Shown: positions 13,894-13,976 of the stretch, piece by piece
Layout: each line of letters begins with the position of its first letter
Position numbering within the stretch: the first letter of the stretch is position 1
DNA from: Candidatus Kaiserbacteria bacterium
Lineage (GTDB): Bacteria > Patescibacteriota > Minisyncoccia > Phycocordibacterales > JABAAK01
Length of the DNA stretch: 13,976 nucleotides
NCBI GenBank assembly: GCA_014238395.1
Contig: JABABE010000099.1
Coordinates: 1 to 13,976, forward strand
Direction of reading: 5' to 3'
Program-made: the position numbers and the translations under genes
Notes under the pieces: generated by a model
Seen by the model: only the letters and a program-made list of their open reading frames with translations
Told to the model about the DNA's origin: nothing
Databases searched by the model: none

Positions 13894-13976
13894 ATGGAGA
13901 TACAAAACCTAAAAAAAAGATTTTTAGAATATTTGGAAGTTGGACTCGGCAGGTCACAAAAAACAGTAGAAAACTA
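13894..13976 (+). CDS. Tyrosine recombinase, XerC/XerD-like (N-terminus only)
   Basis: Only 27 codons are inside the window. They read MEIQNLKKRF, LEYLEVGLGR, SQKTVEN and are followed by TA at the edge, most likely a Tyr codon. This matches the start of the SAM-like core-binding domain of Xer-type integrases, where a FLEYLE...RGxSxKTVxNY pattern is common. The catalytic domain is outside the window, so a chromosomal dimer-resolving Xer cannot be told from a mobile-element integrase. The adjacency to housekeeping genes favours a chromosomal Xer. The window cuts off the 3' part. Confidence 0.8.
   Translation, partial: MEIQNLKKRFLEYLEVGLGRSQKTVEN

Noticed and set aside
1..13976. Alternative genetic code with UGA as Gly or Trp
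   Set aside because: All family-matched genes are full length under the standard code with no in-frame TGA, and tryptophans are encoded by TGG at the positions I read.
1..13976. CRISPR arrays, tRNA genes, insertion sequences or long direct repeats
   Set aside because: Gaps are all shorter than about 100 bp and hold only promoter-like sequence; no repeat-spacer pattern, cloverleaf or inverted terminal repeats were seen by eye.

Overview
This window looks like a chromosomal segment of an AT-rich, gene-dense bacterium with a small genome, most likely a member of the Patescibacteria (CPR). The basis is the near absence of intergenic DNA (no gap above about 100 bp), short versions of the housekeeping proteins, a TrbL/VirB6-like membrane protein of a type common in that group, and a single-pass membrane protein with a DxDxDGxxDxxE loop. 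The phylum assignment is inference; no rRNA is present. All complete genes read with the standard genetic code and contain no in-frame TGA.

Region 1 (1-5651, minus strand) is an envelope or secretion locus. It is transcribed in the order: 277-residue membrane-anchored protein with a calcium-loop motif, a ~1220-residue cysteine-rich exported protein, then a TrbL/VirB6-like polytopic membrane protein that runs off the left edge. Gaps are 0-20 bp. A small exported Pro/aromatic-rich protein (5688-6047, plus strand) diverges from it. The set resembles part of a type IV secretion-like apparatus, but no ATPase is in view, so this is tentative.

Region 2 (6048-7809) holds rsmA (16S rRNA dimethyladenosine transferase, minus), a 65-residue single-span membrane peptide (plus), and a six-helix voltage-gated-type potassium channel (minus). 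The two plus-strand small genes end against or inside the 3' ends of the opposing genes.

Region 3 (7852-13811, minus strand) is a run of housekeeping genes in the order rpsO, NYN/LabA-like putative RNase, pnp, a membrane-anchored coiled-coil protein of unknown function, a TraR/DksA-type zinc finger protein, and yifB/comM. Ribosome protein synthesis, RNA decay and DNA processing are therefore adjacent, with gaps from -11 to +29 bp. At the right edge a tyrosine recombinase (Xer-like) starts divergently from rpsO and is cut by the window end.

The main structural theme is the way genes start. Almost every gene not tightly coupled to an upstream gene has a TATAAT-like hexamer about 6-9 bp before its ATG, and no convincing Shine-Dalgarno sequence. 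This layout predicts leaderless or near-leaderless mRNAs.
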